Assembly (NCBI GenBank): GCA_040877415.1
Contig: JBBDNV010000183.1
Coordinates: 1-57,243 of the forward strand
Direction of reading: 5' to 3'
DNA from: JBBDNV01 sp040877415
Lineage (GTDB): Bacteria > Planctomycetota > Planctomycetia > Pirellulales > PALSA-1355
Length of the DNA: 57,243 nucleotides
Shown here: in pieces, positions 7,781 to 17,286 of the stretch
How the letters are laid out: each line of letters opens with the position of its first letter
Numbering within the stretch: the stretch's first letter is position 1
Position numbers and translations under genes: made by a program
The notes under the pieces: generated by a model
What the model was told of the DNA's origin: nothing
Databases searched by the model: none
Seen by the model: the letters and a program-made list of their open reading frames with translations, nothing else

Positions 7781-8923
7781 TCAGCGGTCCGCCGAAGGGG
7801 CGCGCGCAAGCAGAACGTGCATCTCGGTCAAGGGCGCCAGATACACGTCCATCGACAGGCCATCGACAGAGGGTTCGCTCAGCAGCGTACGGCCGTCGAC
7901 GGCGCCGGCGCTTGTGACCATCGTCTCGATCAGCTCGCGCTGGCCATCTGGCCGCAGCCAGCGGCTTGCATCGACTTGGCCGCGCAATTGGGCAACGGCC
8001 AGAGCCAGCGCGTAGGCTCCCCAATTGCTGACCCCCGCAATAAGGGCGAAATCGGTGCCGATGCGACAGGCGATGCGGCCGGCCGCAGCGCCGCCAATCG
8101 CACAGACGAGATCTTCCCAAGAAAATCTTCCCATGCCGATTTCGTTGCCGCCGTCGCCGATGCCGATGGTCGTGATCGGCAGTCGGCGCTCTAGGACGAC
8201 TTCGAACAGGCGATGCGTCTTGGCCGTGTGGACGCTGATGGCCGAGCCGTGCATGTCGTGACAGACGTCGCGCTCGTCGTCGGGCACCTCCTCCCGAAAA
8301 CGCTCGAGCGTCGCTGCCGCGTCGCGCGGTTGTGCCATGACCGATTCCAGCGTGTGGCTGGGGCCGGGACGTTCGATGGCAACGAGGTGGCTCAGGTTGC
8401 GTCCCCGACCGTGGGACAGGAATTCATCGACCCAATGATCGATCTTGACGCTCTTCGGCGCATCGTTGCGCGTGCGCGCCGGATCGTCGGCCGCGCCGCG
8501 CTCGAAGGGAAACTCGACGAGAATCTTCCGATCCAGGCCTGATTGTGCGCAGCCACTCTCGACGAGCGGCAGCGCGTAACGGTCGGTGATGATCGTGACC
8601 TCGATACCAAGCGAGTGAAGAAGCTGCGCCAGGAATAACGCGCCGGGCGGTCCGTCCGTTTCGGCGGTCACACGATCGGAAAGCACGCTGCAGAATCCGG
8701 TGACGATTGCGACAGAGCGGGAGTTCTCGGCCAGATCGAGCGCGGCGGCGCGCAACTGCCCCCGATCGAGCGAGATGCCGCCCTTGCGGTAGCTGGCCAG
8801 TCCGCGTGCCCCTGCATCGCGGTGTATCAAGTCCTCGAGCGCGTTCCAGTCGAGTGAGGCATCCTGGGCCGCAAGCAAGACGTCGGGCGCGCGTGCCGAC
8901 GGGCGTTTGGGAGAAGCACTCAC
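7781..8923 (-). CDS. D-glutamate cyclase family protein (DUF4392)
   Basis: A 380-residue cytosolic protein of the family that includes mammalian D-glutamate cyclase, which converts D-glutamate to 5-oxo-D-proline. Visible family segments are SVAIVTGFCSVL near residue 70, TDGPPGALFLAQLL, AIERPGPS, DMHGSAISVHTAKTHRLFE and the Gly-rich GIGDGGNEIGMG, followed by CAIGGAAAGRIACRIGTDFALIAGVSNWGAYAL. These cover the whole expected domain, so the gene looks intact. It stands alone, divergent from the respiratory block. Its role in this organism (D-amino-acid clearance or peptidoglycan-related) is inferred from the family only. Confidence 0.85.
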   Translation of the reverse strand: MSASPKRPSARAPDVLLAAQDASLDWNALEDLIHRDAGARGLASYRKGGISLDRGQLRAAALDLAENSRSVAIVTGFCSVLSDRVTAETDGPPGALFLAQLLHSLGIEVTIITDRYALPLVESGCAQSGLDRKILVEFPFERGAADDPARTRNDAPKSVKIDHWVDEFLSHGRGRNLSHLVAIERPGPSHTLESVMAQPRDAAATLERFREEVPDDERDVCHDMHGSAISVHTAKTHRLFEVVLERRLPITTIGIGDGGNEIGMGRFSWEDLVCAIGGAAAGRIACRIGTDFALIAGVSNWGAYALALAVAQLRGQVDASRWLRPDGQRELIETMVTSAGAVDGRTLLSEPSVDGLSMDVYLAPLTEMHVLLARAPSADR

Positions 8924-9359
8924 AGGCAGTTGGGCTCGCTGGCAAAGGGGTGGATTGTTAGAATGATACCAAGAGTGCTCGGTCTCGCAGGCCGCCCGGG
9001 GGGATCAAGCCCGCGCGTGCCGCGGTTTGTCAAAGTGTCCAACACGAACCGTGCGGAGTTTGGACACTGCCGGCGGGTCGAGCGGGCTCGTTCTAACCCC
9101 TCGTTTTCGGGGCGCGGAGCTTTTGGCGGCGTTGCCGATTGGTCCTTGCCGTGGGCCAAGAAAAAAGAGGTGGGTTGACAACGATAGGGATTATCAGTTA
9201 GAAATTCAGGTAGTTCGTGAAAAATGTCACAATCCCAGCTTTGCACGCGGCTCGTTTCGGTCTGGCGGTGAGCCTGCCCGGGCTTGGGTTTAGAGCCATT
9301 TGGCCGATCGGCGCGCTTGCGAAAGTAGTGGGTTTGGGTCGAGCCTAAGGGTGTTGGGC
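8924..9359. other. 436-bp divergent regulatory region before the respiratory operon
   Basis: No coding frame here looks genuine. It separates the minus-strand D-glutamate cyclase gene from the plus-strand Rieske gene and so should hold the operon's control sites. Visible elements are an inverted repeat at 9034-9068 and TTGACA at 9175-9180. No good -10 follows that TTGACA: TTAGAA, after 17 bases, is weak. Confidence 0.55.
9034..9068. promoter_or_regulatory. inverted repeat AGTGTCCAA-N17-TTGGACACT, possible operator
   Basis: Perfect 9-base arms at 9034-9042 and 9060-9068 enclose a smaller CACG/CGTG hairpin. Position, symmetry and spacing suit either a dimeric regulator site or a structured leader for the respiratory operon about 290 bases downstream. 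No regulator gene is adjacent to point to a family. Confidence 0.45.
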
Positions 9360-10460
9360 ATGACGGAGAAGAAGAAGATGTCCGTGGCCGAAATTCTGGC
9401 CGCGGCACGCAAGGCCGACGGAGCCAATGCGCAAAGCGCGCCCGAGCAGCCTGCAAGGAGTGAAGAACAGGTTTCAGAAGCGCAGGCCTCTCGAGCGCCG
9501 GCAACTGAAGCGCCGGCAGTCAGTGAAGTGCCCGCCGCGACGACGTCGCCCAAGAGTGCGGCCAAACCCGAGGGCGCGCGTCCGAGCGTTGCCGACATCC
9601 TGGCCGCGGCGCGCGCGCAAAAGCAAGATGGTGACGCCGCCGCCAAGCCGGCCGCGGCCCAAGCACCGCCCGCGCCGCCGATCAAGAAAGAAGCGCCGCC
9701 CGCGAAACCTGCGGCCGCCAAGGCAAAGGACGGGGCCCCCGCAACTCCAGCGGGACCGAAAGACACAGGCAGCATTCTGGCCGCGACGCGCCATCCGGTC
9801 AAACCCGGCCCGATGTCGAAGGCCGAAGCGGCGCTTCGGGCGCCGGCCGCGAAACCGCCGGCCGCGCCCTCGAAGCCGAGAAGTCACGTGCCGCCGATGC
9901 CGGCCAAGCCGGATTACGCCAAACCCAAGCCGCCTGCCCCGGCGGCTCTGGCGCGCCGCGGTTTCTTAAGCGGAGTCATGCTGGGTTCGTTCTTGGGCAT
10001 TGGATTCACGTCGTTGACCACGACATTGGGGCTGTGGACGCTGGGCACGGCCCGCTTCATGTTCCCCAACGTGCTGATGGAACCCCCCAGCACGTTCAAG
10101 GTGGGCTTCGCGAGCAACTTTGCGCCGGGTCAGGTGGAAACGAAATTCATCCAGCAGTTTGGCGTGTGGATCGTCAACTACGAATACAACGGGCAGCCCG
10201 AGATTTACGCGCTGCGGAGTGTGTGCACGCACCTGGGCTGTACGCCCAATTGGCTCGAAGGGGAGCAGAAGTTCAAGTGTCCGTGTCACGGCAGCGGGTT
10301 TTACAAGGACGGCATCAACTTCGAGGGTCCGGCTCCGCGACCGTTGGAGCGTTATGCCATTCACATTGCCGACGACGGCCAATTGGAAGTCGACAAGAGC
10401 AAGCTTTTTCAGGAAGAAATAGGTCAGTGGAGCGATCCGGCCTCGTATGTCGCAGTGTGA
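9360..10460 (+). CDS. Rieske iron-sulfur subunit of a cytochrome b6f/bc-type complex, with long N-terminal extension
   Basis: Carries electrons from quinol at cytochrome b to the cytochrome c subunit. The 366 residues split into an Ala/Pro/Lys-rich extension (1-195), one membrane helix starting with ARRGFLSGVMLGSFLG (about 197-225) and a C-terminal Rieske fold. Cluster boxes are CTHLGC (289-294) and CPCHGSGF (307-314). C289, H291, C309 and H310 should bind the 2Fe-2S, with C294-C307 as the disulfide. The extension repeats a short motif: SVAEILAAARKADG (8-21), SVADILAAARAQKQDG (about 75) and GSILAATRHP (about 137). Normal Rieske proteins are near 180-200 residues. The start MTEKKK is chosen over an in-frame upstream ATG because family-like sequence begins there. 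First gene of the respiratory operon. Confidence 0.93.
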   Translation: MTEKKKMSVAEILAAARKADGANAQSAPEQPARSEEQVSEAQASRAPATEAPAVSEVPAATTSPKSAAKPEGARPSVADILAAARAQKQDGDAAAKPAAAQAPPAPPIKKEAPPAKPAAAKAKDGAPATPAGPKDTGSILAATRHPVKPGPMSKAEAALRAPAAKPPAAPSKPRSHVPPMPAKPDYAKPKPPAPAALARRGFLSGVMLGSFLGIGFTSLTTTLGLWTLGTARFMFPNVLMEPPSTFKVGFASNFAPGQVETKFIQQFGVWIVNYEYNGQPEIYALRSVCTHLGCTPNWLEGEQKFKCPCHGSGFYKDGINFEGPAPRPLERYAIHIADDGQLEVDKSKLFQEEIGQWSDPASYVAV

Positions 10461-10645
10461 GCCCGGGAGCGTGTAGGCCCGGCCGCGTGAATGGCTGCGC
10501 CCAAGGGAAAGTTCCCGCCTCCTGCCGCCGGGGGCCGCCCGAAACGAGAGCCCAAGCGGCGTCTTCCTCTCCTCGGCACTCCCGAGACGGCGGCGCGTGT
10601 GGATTCGTGATTTTGATTTTCGATTGCAAGGCGTGGTAGCCAGCG

Positions 10646-11419
10646 ATGTCCATTGGTGAGATGATCCGCGAGTCGCAGGTGTGGAAGAGCATCTTCCGCC
10701 ACCCCATGCCTCAGGATCGCCGCAATCGCATTGTGGTGATGCTGACGAATTTCTTCCTGCACCTGCACCCCGTTTCGATCAAGAAGCAGGGCATCGCGCT
10801 GAGCTACACGTGGTGCATGGGCGGGGTGACGTTTTTTTTGTTTCTGGTCGAGACCGTCACCGGCGTGCTGTTGATGTTCTATTACCGTCCCACGCTGGAG
10901 TGGGCGTACAACGACATCCTGGCGCTGCGCGACGTGACGTCGCTGGGAATTTTGCGCGAGCTGCACCGCTGGGCCGCGCACGCGATGGTCATCACGGTCT
11001 GGCTGCACATGTACCGCGTGTTTCTCACGGGCAGCTACAAACCGCCGCGCGAATTCAACTGGGTCGTCGGCGTGGTGCTGCTGTTGTTGACGTTGCTGCT
11101 TTCGTTCACGGGTTATTTACTCCCCTGGGACCAGTTGGCGATCTGGGCGATCACGGTCGGATCGAACATGGCTCGGGCTACGCCCATCCTGGGGCACGAA
11201 GGCCCCGGGCAGCAGCTATTGAACATCCAGGGCATCGACATGATTACCAACGCTTCCGATGCGCGCTTTGCGCTGTTGGGCGCGCGCTTCGTGGGCGAGG
11301 AAACGCTCAACCGGTTCTACATATTGCACTGTATCGCGATCCCGCTGGCGGCTGCGATGTTGTTGGCGATCCATTTCTGGCGGGTTCGCAAGGACGGCGG
11401 CATCAGCGGCCCGCTGTAG
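10646..11419 (+). CDS. cytochrome b N-terminal half (b6-type)
   Basis: Haem-b membrane subunit of the quinol-oxidising complex. At 257 residues with four hydrophobic helices it matches cytochrome b6 rather than full-length cytochrome b. Helix B carries LHRWAAH and WLHMYRVFLTGSYK, and helix D carries ILHC...LLAIHFWRVRKDGGISGPL, supplying the four haem histidines with b6-like spacing. GYLLPWDQLAIWAITVGSN is the conserved quinol-site loop. A Cys in SYTWCMGGV sits near where b6 proteins bind an extra haem, but that is speculative. A 185-bp gap follows the Rieske gene; no separate promoter is obvious. Confidence 0.95.
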   Translation: MSIGEMIRESQVWKSIFRHPMPQDRRNRIVVMLTNFFLHLHPVSIKKQGIALSYTWCMGGVTFFLFLVETVTGVLLMFYYRPTLEWAYNDILALRDVTSLGILRELHRWAAHAMVITVWLHMYRVFLTGSYKPPREFNWVVGVVLLLLTLLLSFTGYLLPWDQLAIWAITVGSNMARATPILGHEGPGQQLLNIQGIDMITNASDARFALLGARFVGEETLNRFYILHCIAIPLAAAMLLAIHFWRVRKDGGISGPL

Positions 11420-11492
11420 GGGTTCCAGCGGCGCGCGGGGGGCGAGTTTGCGGCCCCGCGATTTCCGAGCCGACTTAACAAGCGAAGATTCC

Positions 11493-12815
11493 ATGCACAG
11501 CGTATCAGAAGCCGACTTCATGACCGGCATTTCGCCGTTTTTGGGCGGCTACTACCTGTTCCTGGCGGCCGTGAACGCCGCGATGGCGTTCCATTTGTGG
11601 CACAATCGCCATCGCAACGGCGCGGCCATGGTTTGGACCGGCGTCTCGATGCTGCTGGTGGTCGTTTCCGCCGCGGCCATGGGCGGCAGTCCGCCCGGAT
11701 GGCCGCTTGCGTTGCGTGGCGCGGTCAACAGCGCCACCGGGCCGGTCGTGTACAGCGTCGGCACGACCGCGCTTTTGGCCATCGCGTATTTCGCCCGCCG
11801 CTTCATCGTGCGGCCCACGGTCGGCTGGGTGCTCTTGAACTTGTCGCTGGTGATCATGGGCATTTCCATGGTCGACCAGAACTTCGCGGCGATCGTCACC
11901 AAGCCGGACAACGTGCCGATCGTGGGGCTGGTGTTTCTGTTGGGTTTTTTTAACTGGGTGGCGATGTCCAAAGCCGTCAAGAACGACGACCGCATCAAGC
12001 AAGGGCTGCCGCCCGTGGAAAAGCTGGACGACGAAAAGGTGCTGGTGTGGCCCGATCTGGTTTACACCGAATTGATCTGCATGGTCGCGCTGACGGCGCT
12101 GTTGCTGGTGTGGGGCATCGCGCTGCAGGCGCCCCTGGAAGGGCCGGCCTCGAGCGTCTTGACGCCGAACCCGTCGAAGGCCCCTTGGTATTTCTTGGGT
12201 TTGCAGGAAATGCTCGTGTACTACGACCCGTGGATGGCCGGCGTGGTCTTGCCGAGCCTGGTGCTGGTGGGCCTGGCGTCGATTCCGTTTCTGGATTTCA
12301 ACAAGAAGGGCTGCGGCTACTTCACGATTGAACAGCGCAAATTCAGCTACATCGTGTTTCAATTCGGGTTTCTCGAGCTGTGGGTCACGCTGATCATCCT
12401 GGGCACGTTCTTCCGCGGTCCGAACTGGAATATCTTCGGGCCGTTCGAGTATTGGGATCCGCACAAAGTGCTGGCGCTGAACAACGTCGACCTGTCGCAG
12501 TATTTCTGGATATTGGGCATGGGCCAGGCATTGCCCAAGGCGCCGCCGGACAGTTCCACGCTCGCGCAGCTCGGTTGGATCGCGTATCGCGAATGGCTGG
12601 GAATTGCGCTGGTGCTGGGCTACTTCATCTTGCTGCCGCCGCTTTTGGCCACGACGATCTTCCGCAGCTTCTTCGCGAAGATGGGGTTCGTGCGGTTCAT
12701 GCTGATGGCCAACCTGCTGTTGTTCATGGCGGCGCTGCCGCTGAAGATGGTGCTGCGCTGGACGCTGAATCTGAAATACATCATCGCCATCCCCGAATTC
12801 TTCCTCAACTTTTGA
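11493..12815 (+). CDS. cytochrome b C-terminal half (subunit IV-like) with extra N-terminal helices
   Basis: Completes the cytochrome b core. The 440-residue product is far longer than b6f subunit IV (about 160). The subunit-IV-like part starts near residue 180 with VLVWPDLVYTELICM and contains APWYFLGLQEMLVYYDPW, the counterpart of the quinol-binding PEWY motif with A for E. The first 180 residues add four or five hydrophobic helices (YYLFLAAVNAAMAFHLW, WTGVSMLLVVVSAAA and others), and the end has two more. The start at 11493 (MHSVSEAD) follows the cytochrome b6 gene by 73 bases; the in-frame extension upstream overlaps that gene and is not family-like. Confidence 0.9.
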   Translation: MHSVSEADFMTGISPFLGGYYLFLAAVNAAMAFHLWHNRHRNGAAMVWTGVSMLLVVVSAAAMGGSPPGWPLALRGAVNSATGPVVYSVGTTALLAIAYFARRFIVRPTVGWVLLNLSLVIMGISMVDQNFAAIVTKPDNVPIVGLVFLLGFFNWVAMSKAVKNDDRIKQGLPPVEKLDDEKVLVWPDLVYTELICMVALTALLLVWGIALQAPLEGPASSVLTPNPSKAPWYFLGLQEMLVYYDPWMAGVVLPSLVLVGLASIPFLDFNKKGCGYFTIEQRKFSYIVFQFGFLELWVTLIILGTFFRGPNWNIFGPFEYWDPHKVLALNNVDLSQYFWILGMGQALPKAPPDSSTLAQLGWIAYREWLGIALVLGYFILLPPLLATTIFRSFFAKMGFVRFMLMANLLLFMAALPLKMVLRWTLNLKYIIAIPEFFLNF

Positions 12816-12853
12816 TTCCCGCACTCCGCGCGACGCAAGCGCATTAGCAAACC

Positions 12854-15800
12854 ATGCCCGCAACCGAGCAAACCTGGCGCGATTCAAAGCTTTTGCACCT
12901 GGTCTTCGGCATCAGCTCGCTGTTGATGCTGGCGTGCACGATCTGGATGTTGGCCGCCGATCACCGGCGGGAGTGGAAAACGTACCAGCGCAAGTTCCAG
13001 GGCATCGAGACGTGGACGGCGCAGGCCCGCATCAGCCAGCAGGACAGCGAGGATTACGACAAGGAATTGAGCCAGGCCGTCGCGGCGCTGAACAAGGCGC
13101 GCCTCGAGGTGCCCCCCGGCGAATGGGTCGACCAGTTCAATCAACAGGTGCGCAGTTACGCCCGGGAACACGACGAGAGCGCCGAGCTGGGTCCGGTGGA
13201 CAACGCCTACCAGGCCTTGAAGTCGGCGCCCGAGGCCCAGCGCCGCACAAAGCGCGACCAATTGCGCGCGGCCCTGACGGAGTTCGTCACTCGGGCCAGG
13301 TTCAGCGAAAACGGGCTGGCGTCGGTCAAGAAGTTCCGCGCCGCCGATCTGGACGTGGCCCGCAGCGCGTATGAGATCGGCGTCGGCAACCGCCTGCCCC
13401 AGGATCAGCTCGACGCGATGCAGGCGGAAGTGACGGAAATCCGCAAGCGCGTCGACGAGGCGAACGACGACGCTCAAAACGCGAAGGTCTATCGCTTGGG
13501 CCTGGAATCGATCGTGGCCGAGATGTTCGCCTCGGAAACCGCGGCCCAAGGCCGTCTGGATGAATTAAACAATCAGCTCGTCCAGTTGGAAAAGGCGCTC
13601 TACGAACGCGAAAACCACGCGATGAACGAAATCATCGGCCTGCCGATCATCGACGCGTTCTCGCCGAAGAAGATCGATCAGATCTGGCTCCCCAAGCTGA
13701 CCATCAATTACAACTTCCGCGACGTGGCGCGGTTCGATCGCTGCACCAATTGCCATCAGGCGATCGACCGCACGGCTCCCGGCTCGCCGGCCGACCCGGC
13801 CTACGCCCGGGAGCATAGGCTGGTCTTGAGCATGGCCACGCCAGCCGAAATGCCGGAAGATTTGAAAAAAGACAGGCCGTCCGACCCGGTCGAGCTCGAG
13901 CAACGCTACAACAAGCTGCTCAAGACGGTTTACGGACTGCAACTGGCTCAACAGGGCTTGCTCGACCCCGAGGATGCCGTGGTCAGCGTCGTGCGGCGCG
14001 AATCGCCCGCGGCCAAGGCCGGGCTCGACGTGGGCGATTGCATCGTGGCGATCGACGACGTCAAGCTGTTCGACAAGTCGCGGGCGTACAACTACCTGCT
14101 GGAAACGGTGCCGTGGGGACGGCCGATCAAGCTGGCGGTCCGCCGGGGATTGCCCAATCCGTATACGAGCCATCCGCGGCTCGACCTGTTCGTCGGTTCG
14201 CTCAGCCCGCACAAAAAGGTCGAGATGGGCTGCACGATCTGCCACGACGGACAGGGCAGCGCGACGGCCTTCAAGTGGGCCTCGCACGCGCCGAACGACC
14301 CGCTCCAGGCGGACGTCTGGAAGCGCGAGTACGGCTGGTTCGAGAACCACCACTGGATCTTTCCGATGTACCCAAAACGGTTCTCGGAGAGCCTGTGCCT
14401 GAAGTGCCACTACGACGTGACGGAACTGGAACCGAGCGAGCGGTTTCCCGATCCGCCGGCACCGAAACTCGTCGAGGGATTTCAGCTAATCAAACACTAC
14501 GGCTGCTTTGGCTGCCACGAGATTTTTGGTTTCGACGGACCGACCAAGCGCATCGGCCCCGATCTGCGCGCCGAACCGAACTACGCCGCGGCGGCCCAGG
14601 CGCTAGTGGCGCAGGGCGGCTTGAGCGAACAACAAAAGACCTGGGCCCGCGAGGTCGTGCGCGAACCCGACCGTGCGGCTGCGCGGCATTCGCTGACCGA
14701 GTCGCTGGCAAGCGCCGAAAAGCTTCCCGGCGGCGACCCGATTTACACCAAGGACCTGATCGGCGTGCTGGCCGACGTCGAAACGCCCGGCAAGTTGCGG
14801 AAAGTGGGACCGAGCCTGCGGCACGTGGCCGGCAAACTCGATTTTGAATTTCTTTATTCGTGGATCCGCAAGCCGACCGATTTCCGCCCCTCGACCAAGA
14901 TGCCGCAATCCTTCGGATTGTGGTCGGCGCTCGGCCACGAGGGCCTGGAGGCGTCGAAGCGCTACGAGCCGATCGAGGTCCGCGGCATCGCCGAATACCT
15001 GCTCACCGGCAGCCAGCCGTTCGAATACATTTCGCCGCCCGCGGACGCCACGGCCGAGCCGTCGGCCGAGCGCGGCAAGCTGGCGTTCGAGGTGCGCTGT
15101 CTGGCGTGCCACCAGCAGAAGGACTTTCCGCAGGGCAAGATGACTCAAGGTCCCGACCTGTCTCGCATCGGCGCGAAGCTGGGGCGGAAGAACAACCCGA
15201 ACGGCCCCAGGTGGCTGTACACCTGGCTGCGCAATCCGAGCTCCTATCACCCGCGCACGCTGATGCCCAACATGATGCTCGATCCGGCGCCCGGTCCCGA
15301 CGGCCACGAGATCGATCCGGCGGCCGACATTGCCGCCTTCCTGCTGTCGAGCGGCGGCTGGGAGCCGGCGAACGTGCCGCCCCGCGAATTGAACGAAGCG
15401 GACCGGCAGGCCTTGGAGGATTTGGCGCTCGAATATCTGCAGTCCACGTTTTCCAAGCGGCAGGCCCGGGAGTATCTGACAAACGGCATTCCCGCGAGAA
15501 TGCGCAATGAGTTGAAGGGCGACGAGGTGGAGCTGGTCGGCGAGATGTCGATCGAGAAGAAGCTGCGCTACGTGGGCCGCCGCTCGATCGGCAAATACGG
15601 CTGCTCCGGCTGCCACGACATTCCGAATTTCGAAGCCATCAAGCCGATCGGCACCGGCCTGGCCGATTGGGGCCGCAAGGCGCCCGACCGGCTGGCTTTC
15701 GAGCAGATCGTCGAATACATGAAGCGCGGCCACGGAAAACCGGGCGCGCTCGACTACGGGAAACAATACGACCACGGCCCCGACGTGACCGACGTCGAAA

Positions 15801-17272
15801 TCGAGGAGGCGGAAACGAGCGGCCCGGGACACGCGTTTAACTTCCTCAATTTGGATCCCGATAGCGGGTACTTCACGGAGAAGCTGGTCCATCACCAGCG
15901 CGAGGGATTCATCTGGCAGAAACTGCGTGAGCCGCGCAGTTACGATTACAAGAAGACCCAGAACAAGAGCTACAACGAGCGGTTGCGGATGCCCCAGTTC
16001 ACGGCGCCTACGGACGCCGAGCGCGAGGCGATCATCACGTTCGTGCTGGGCCTGGTCTCCGAGCCCCCGGCCGATCAATACATCTACCAGCCGAGTCCCC
16101 GCCGGGCCGCCATCGCGCAGGGGAGCGAAATCATCGAAAAATACAACTGCACCGGTTGCCATACGCTCGAAGTCGAGCGCTGGGACCTGGCGTTTGCGCC
16201 GGACACTTTCGGCGAACCGGCCGAAATCGTCGACTTTCCGTTCCTCCAGGCCCGTTTCAATCCGAAACAAATCGAGAAATCGCTCGTGGTGGACGCGCGT
16301 GGTCTGCTACGCGCCACGGTCACGGGCATGCCGCTGGTGAGCGAAACGGGGCAGCCGGTCCGCGTCGACGCGGACGGCGCGCCGCTCGAGCCGGACGACA
16401 CCCAAACGCCGGCTTCGTACGTGTTCGTGCCGTGGAAAAACGTGCTGATCAACGGTCAAGCCTGGCAGTCGGGGCTGCAGAACCTGCTGATTCCCGAATC
16501 GGCGATCGAGAAGCGCTATCCTCCGGTGGGCGGATTCCTGGCTCGGCTCGCCTTTCCGACCGTGGTGGCCGAGGAAATGAAGGTCAATCCGAACGCCAAG
16601 CCCGACGAGGCCTGGGGCTGGCTGCCGCCGCCCCTCGACGGCGAAGGGCGCAAAGTACAGACCGAATGGCTGCACGACTTCCTGCTCGATCCGTATCCGA
16701 TCCGTCCGGCGGTCGTGTTGCGGATGCCGAAATTCAACATGTCGAGCGACGAAGCGACCAAACTGGCCAACTACTTCGCGGCCGTCGAGCGGGTCGACTA
16801 TCCGTACGACTTCGACCCGCGCACGCGCCAGGCGCATCTCGAACGAGAGGAGTTGGGACATCCCCAGCGGCTGGCCGACGCCCTGAAGATCGTCATCGAC
16901 AACAACTTTTGCGTCAAATGCCATTTGCTGGGCGATTTCGACCCGGGCGGCAGCATTCGTGCCAAGGCGCCGCAACTGGCCGACACCTACAGGCGGCTGC
17001 GGCCGGAGTTCACGCTCGACTGGATCGCCAATCCCAAGCGCGTTTTGCCGTATACCGGCATGCCGGTGAACGTGCCATACGGCAAGCCGGTCAGCCAGGA
17101 GCTTTACCCGGGTGACAGCGACCAGCAGCTCAACGCGGTGGTCGATCTGTTGTTGAATTTCGATCGGTATATGGAGAGCAAAACGTCGATCAAACCACTC
17201 ATCAAGCCGCCCGCGCCGGACGCGGCCGGGAACCAGGCCGCCGGCGCGCAGGGACAGGCCGCGGCCCAATAG
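12854..17272 (+). CDS. giant octahaem c-type cytochrome with PDZ-like domain
   Basis: Probably the cytochrome c1 equivalent of this complex, anchored in the membrane and facing the periplasm. Of 1472 residues, 13-35 form a single membrane helix, about 45-255 are charged and predicted coiled coil, and the rest carry eight CxxCH haem sites, with first Cys at 297, 460, 515, 551, 749, 917, 1099 and 1353. Between sites 1 and 2 lies a PDZ-like stretch, SVVRRESPAAKAGLDVGDCIVAIDDVKLF (about 375-405). Several sites are followed by TKMP/LMP-type Met segments (ADFRPSTKMPQSF-like; LRMPQF; VLRMPKF) that could be axial ligands. The tail is Ala/Gln-rich. Its position between cytochrome b and two lipoproteins supports a complex III role. 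No close relative can be named from sequence alone. Confidence 0.88.
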   Translation: MPATEQTWRDSKLLHLVFGISSLLMLACTIWMLAADHRREWKTYQRKFQGIETWTAQARISQQDSEDYDKELSQAVAALNKARLEVPPGEWVDQFNQQVRSYAREHDESAELGPVDNAYQALKSAPEAQRRTKRDQLRAALTEFVTRARFSENGLASVKKFRAADLDVARSAYEIGVGNRLPQDQLDAMQAEVTEIRKRVDEANDDAQNAKVYRLGLESIVAEMFASETAAQGRLDELNNQLVQLEKALYERENHAMNEIIGLPIIDAFSPKKIDQIWLPKLTINYNFRDVARFDRCTNCHQAIDRTAPGSPADPAYAREHRLVLSMATPAEMPEDLKKDRPSDPVELEQRYNKLLKTVYGLQLAQQGLLDPEDAVVSVVRRESPAAKAGLDVGDCIVAIDDVKLFDKSRAYNYLLETVPWGRPIKLAVRRGLPNPYTSHPRLDLFVGSLSPHKKVEMGCTICHDGQGSATAFKWASHAPNDPLQADVWKREYGWFENHHWIFPMYPKRFSESLCLKCHYDVTELEPSERFPDPPAPKLVEGFQLIKHYGCFGCHEIFGFDGPTKRIGPDLRAEPNYAAAAQALVAQGGLSEQQKTWAREVVREPDRAAARHSLTESLASAEKLPGGDPIYTKDLIGVLADVETPGKLRKVGPSLRHVAGKLDFEFLYSWIRKPTDFRPSTKMPQSFGLWSALGHEGLEASKRYEPIEVRGIAEYLLTGSQPFEYISPPADATAEPSAERGKLAFEVRCLACHQQKDFPQGKMTQGPDLSRIGAKLGRKNNPNGPRWLYTWLRNPSSYHPRTLMPNMMLDPAPGPDGHEIDPAADIAAFLLSSGGWEPANVPPRELNEADRQALEDLALEYLQSTFSKRQAREYLTNGIPARMRNELKGDEVELVGEMSIEKKLRYVGRRSIGKYGCSGCHDIPNFEAIKPIGTGLADWGRKAPDRLAFEQIVEYMKRGHGKPGALDYGKQYDHGPDVTDVEIEEAETSGPGHAFNFLNLDPDSGYFTEKLVHHQREGFIWQKLREPRSYDYKKTQNKSYNERLRMPQFTAPTDAEREAIITFVLGLVSEPPADQYIYQPSPRRAAIAQGSEIIEKYNCTGCHTLEVERWDLAFAPDTFGEPAEIVDFPFLQARFNPKQIEKSLVVDARGLLRATVTGMPLVSETGQPVRVDADGAPLEPDDTQTPASYVFVPWKNVLINGQAWQSGLQNLLIPESAIEKRYPPVGGFLARLAFPTVVAEEMKVNPNAKPDEAWGWLPPPLDGEGRKVQTEWLHDFLLDPYPIRPAVVLRMPKFNMSSDEATKLANYFAAVERVDYPYDFDPRTRQAHLEREELGHPQRLADALKIVIDNNFCVKCHLLGDFDPGGSIRAKAPQLADTYRRLRPEFTLDWIANPKRVLPYTGMPVNVPYGKPVSQELYPGDSDQQLNAVVDLLLNFDRYMESKTSIKPLIKPPAPDAAGNQAAGAQGQAAAQ

Positions 17273-17286
17273 ACGGAGGATGACCA

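Noticed and set aside
9175..9203. TTGACA-N17-TTAGAA promoter for the Rieske operon
   Set aside because: The -35 is perfect but the -10 matches consensus at only two positions, so it is not called as a separate promoter.
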